Positions 63,101 to 64,000 of a stretch of DNA of 64,000 nt are shown piece after piece. This DNA comes from Strigamia acuminata (taxonomy: Eukaryota; Arthropoda; Chilopoda; Geophilomorpha; Linotaeniidae), in assembly GCA_949358305.1 (NCBI GenBank), contig OX442316.1:11036001-11100000 (forward strand), read 5' to 3'. Under the pieces are notes generated by a model. It saw nothing but the letters and a program-made list of their open reading frames with translations. It was not told the DNA's origin and made no database searches. The translations under genes were made by a program, and so were the position numbers. Each line of letters begins with the position of its first letter. The first letter of the stretch is position 1.

Positions 63101-64000
63101 CCCTTTGTTTTTCTCCAATTCTTTTCTTTTTTGTTTCATTTTATCTTATCTCTATTTTTTTTTAACTTAGGGGAAATATCAGGCCCAGTGGAAACACTAA
63201 ATGGACGTGATGGAGCGTAATAATGAACAGGCTTTGAACTTGGTTGAGGGGCCTTCACCTCTTTAACCCCCGCTGTCAATCATAGTGCGAACTTTTTAAT
63301 TGTATACACTTAAGTGTTATCAATTTTTTAGTTTGTAAATAAAGCCGCCGTTTGGACTTTGATTTGTCAATCTCATCACTCGGCCACTTGGCACTCGAAG
63401 TGAGCAAAGATGTTGCGGGGGTGTTGGTGGGTGGTAATATGCAGCGAGAGACCTGGTTTCATCTGATAAAGGTTCATAATGGATGAGGCAGGAGGGATTT
63501 AGTGCTGAATGGCACCAACAGGTGTCGTTGGTCATTGTCAGGCAGTAAAAAGGGGAAATAAAAACGCTCACTTTTATTCAAGTGCTTTTTAAAAATAATC
63601 TCTTCAGATCTGTGCATAAAATAAGATGTAACTAGCAGATGCAAAATGTAAAAATATAGAGACAAGATAGTTATTTTTTTTTGTTATTTTTTTTTTAAAT
63701 GATTGATGACTTTTTGTTGTTTTGAGATGTTGAGGTTTTAGTGAGTGTGTGAGGAATTTGTCAGGAGTTTGTTAGGGAGAAATAAAATGTCTACTTTAAG
63801 GCAATTAAGAGATATTTATGTCTAGCAATGTACAATCCGCTATGAAATTACTGTACGTGCAATTTAAAGTGTGACCACATGGAATTAAAATTAGTAAAAT
63901 CATAATTAGATTCATTTAATGCTTGTTGTGAAAATGATATTTATTGCCTTGTGTCAAATGCAATCTCTGATTATGACAATTGGTTAGAATTTTAGAAATT
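60105..64000. other. Probable long intron or intergenic DNA
   Basis: No convincing exon is seen on either strand in this AT-rich stretch. A slightly GC-richer patch at 60960-61200 has overlapping open frames on both strands without recognisable protein character. If the gene starting at 59878 is real, much of this is likely its first long intron. Confidence 0.4.

Overview
This is an AT-rich window from a metazoan nuclear genome. Genes are split by many short GT-AG introns, often 55 to 90 bp, with a few introns of kilobases. Foldback transposon remnants and one tRNA-like SINE lie between and inside genes. Proteins are animal-type: heparan sulfate 6-O-endosulfatase, RAD21 cohesin, kynureninase and lipin. 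Small introns and high AT suggest an invertebrate with a fairly compact genome. A tunicate is possible, but nothing here fixes the phylum. All exon models below were spliced by eye, and for each of the five full genes the summed coding length is a multiple of three with matching intron phases.

Layout. Minus strand 1868-9187: a complete 20-coding-exon SULF gene, probably with a non-coding first exon near 16773-17030. Positions 17.1-25.6 kb have no confident gene, but hold a pogo/Tigger-like foldback element, a GT microsatellite and a SINE. Plus strand 26513-30241: RAD21. Positions 30.2-36.1 kb are 3' UTR and intergenic DNA with two foldback elements. Plus strand 36152-46738: a two-exon, 2340-residue C2H2 zinc-finger protein built around two coding minisatellites. 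Its 3.56-kb intron is largely filled by nested transposons. Minus strand 47444-49861: kynureninase in 11 exons, convergent with the zinc-finger gene. Plus strand 53903-59091: lipin in 18 coding exons, divergent from kynureninase. Plus strand 59878-60104: the first two exons of an unrecognised gene. The rest, to 64000, shows no convincing exon.

The genes do not form an operon or a shared pathway. They work in the extracellular matrix (SULF), on chromosomes (RAD21), in tryptophan catabolism (kynureninase) and in phosphatidate/lipid metabolism (lipin). The least conventional locus is the zinc-finger gene. Exon 1 carries about 50 heptads of a P-x-x-x-V-x-Q type. Exon 2 carries exactly 58 hexads that switch from acidic to basic, and the array is flanked by a duplicated unique segment of about 65 residues.
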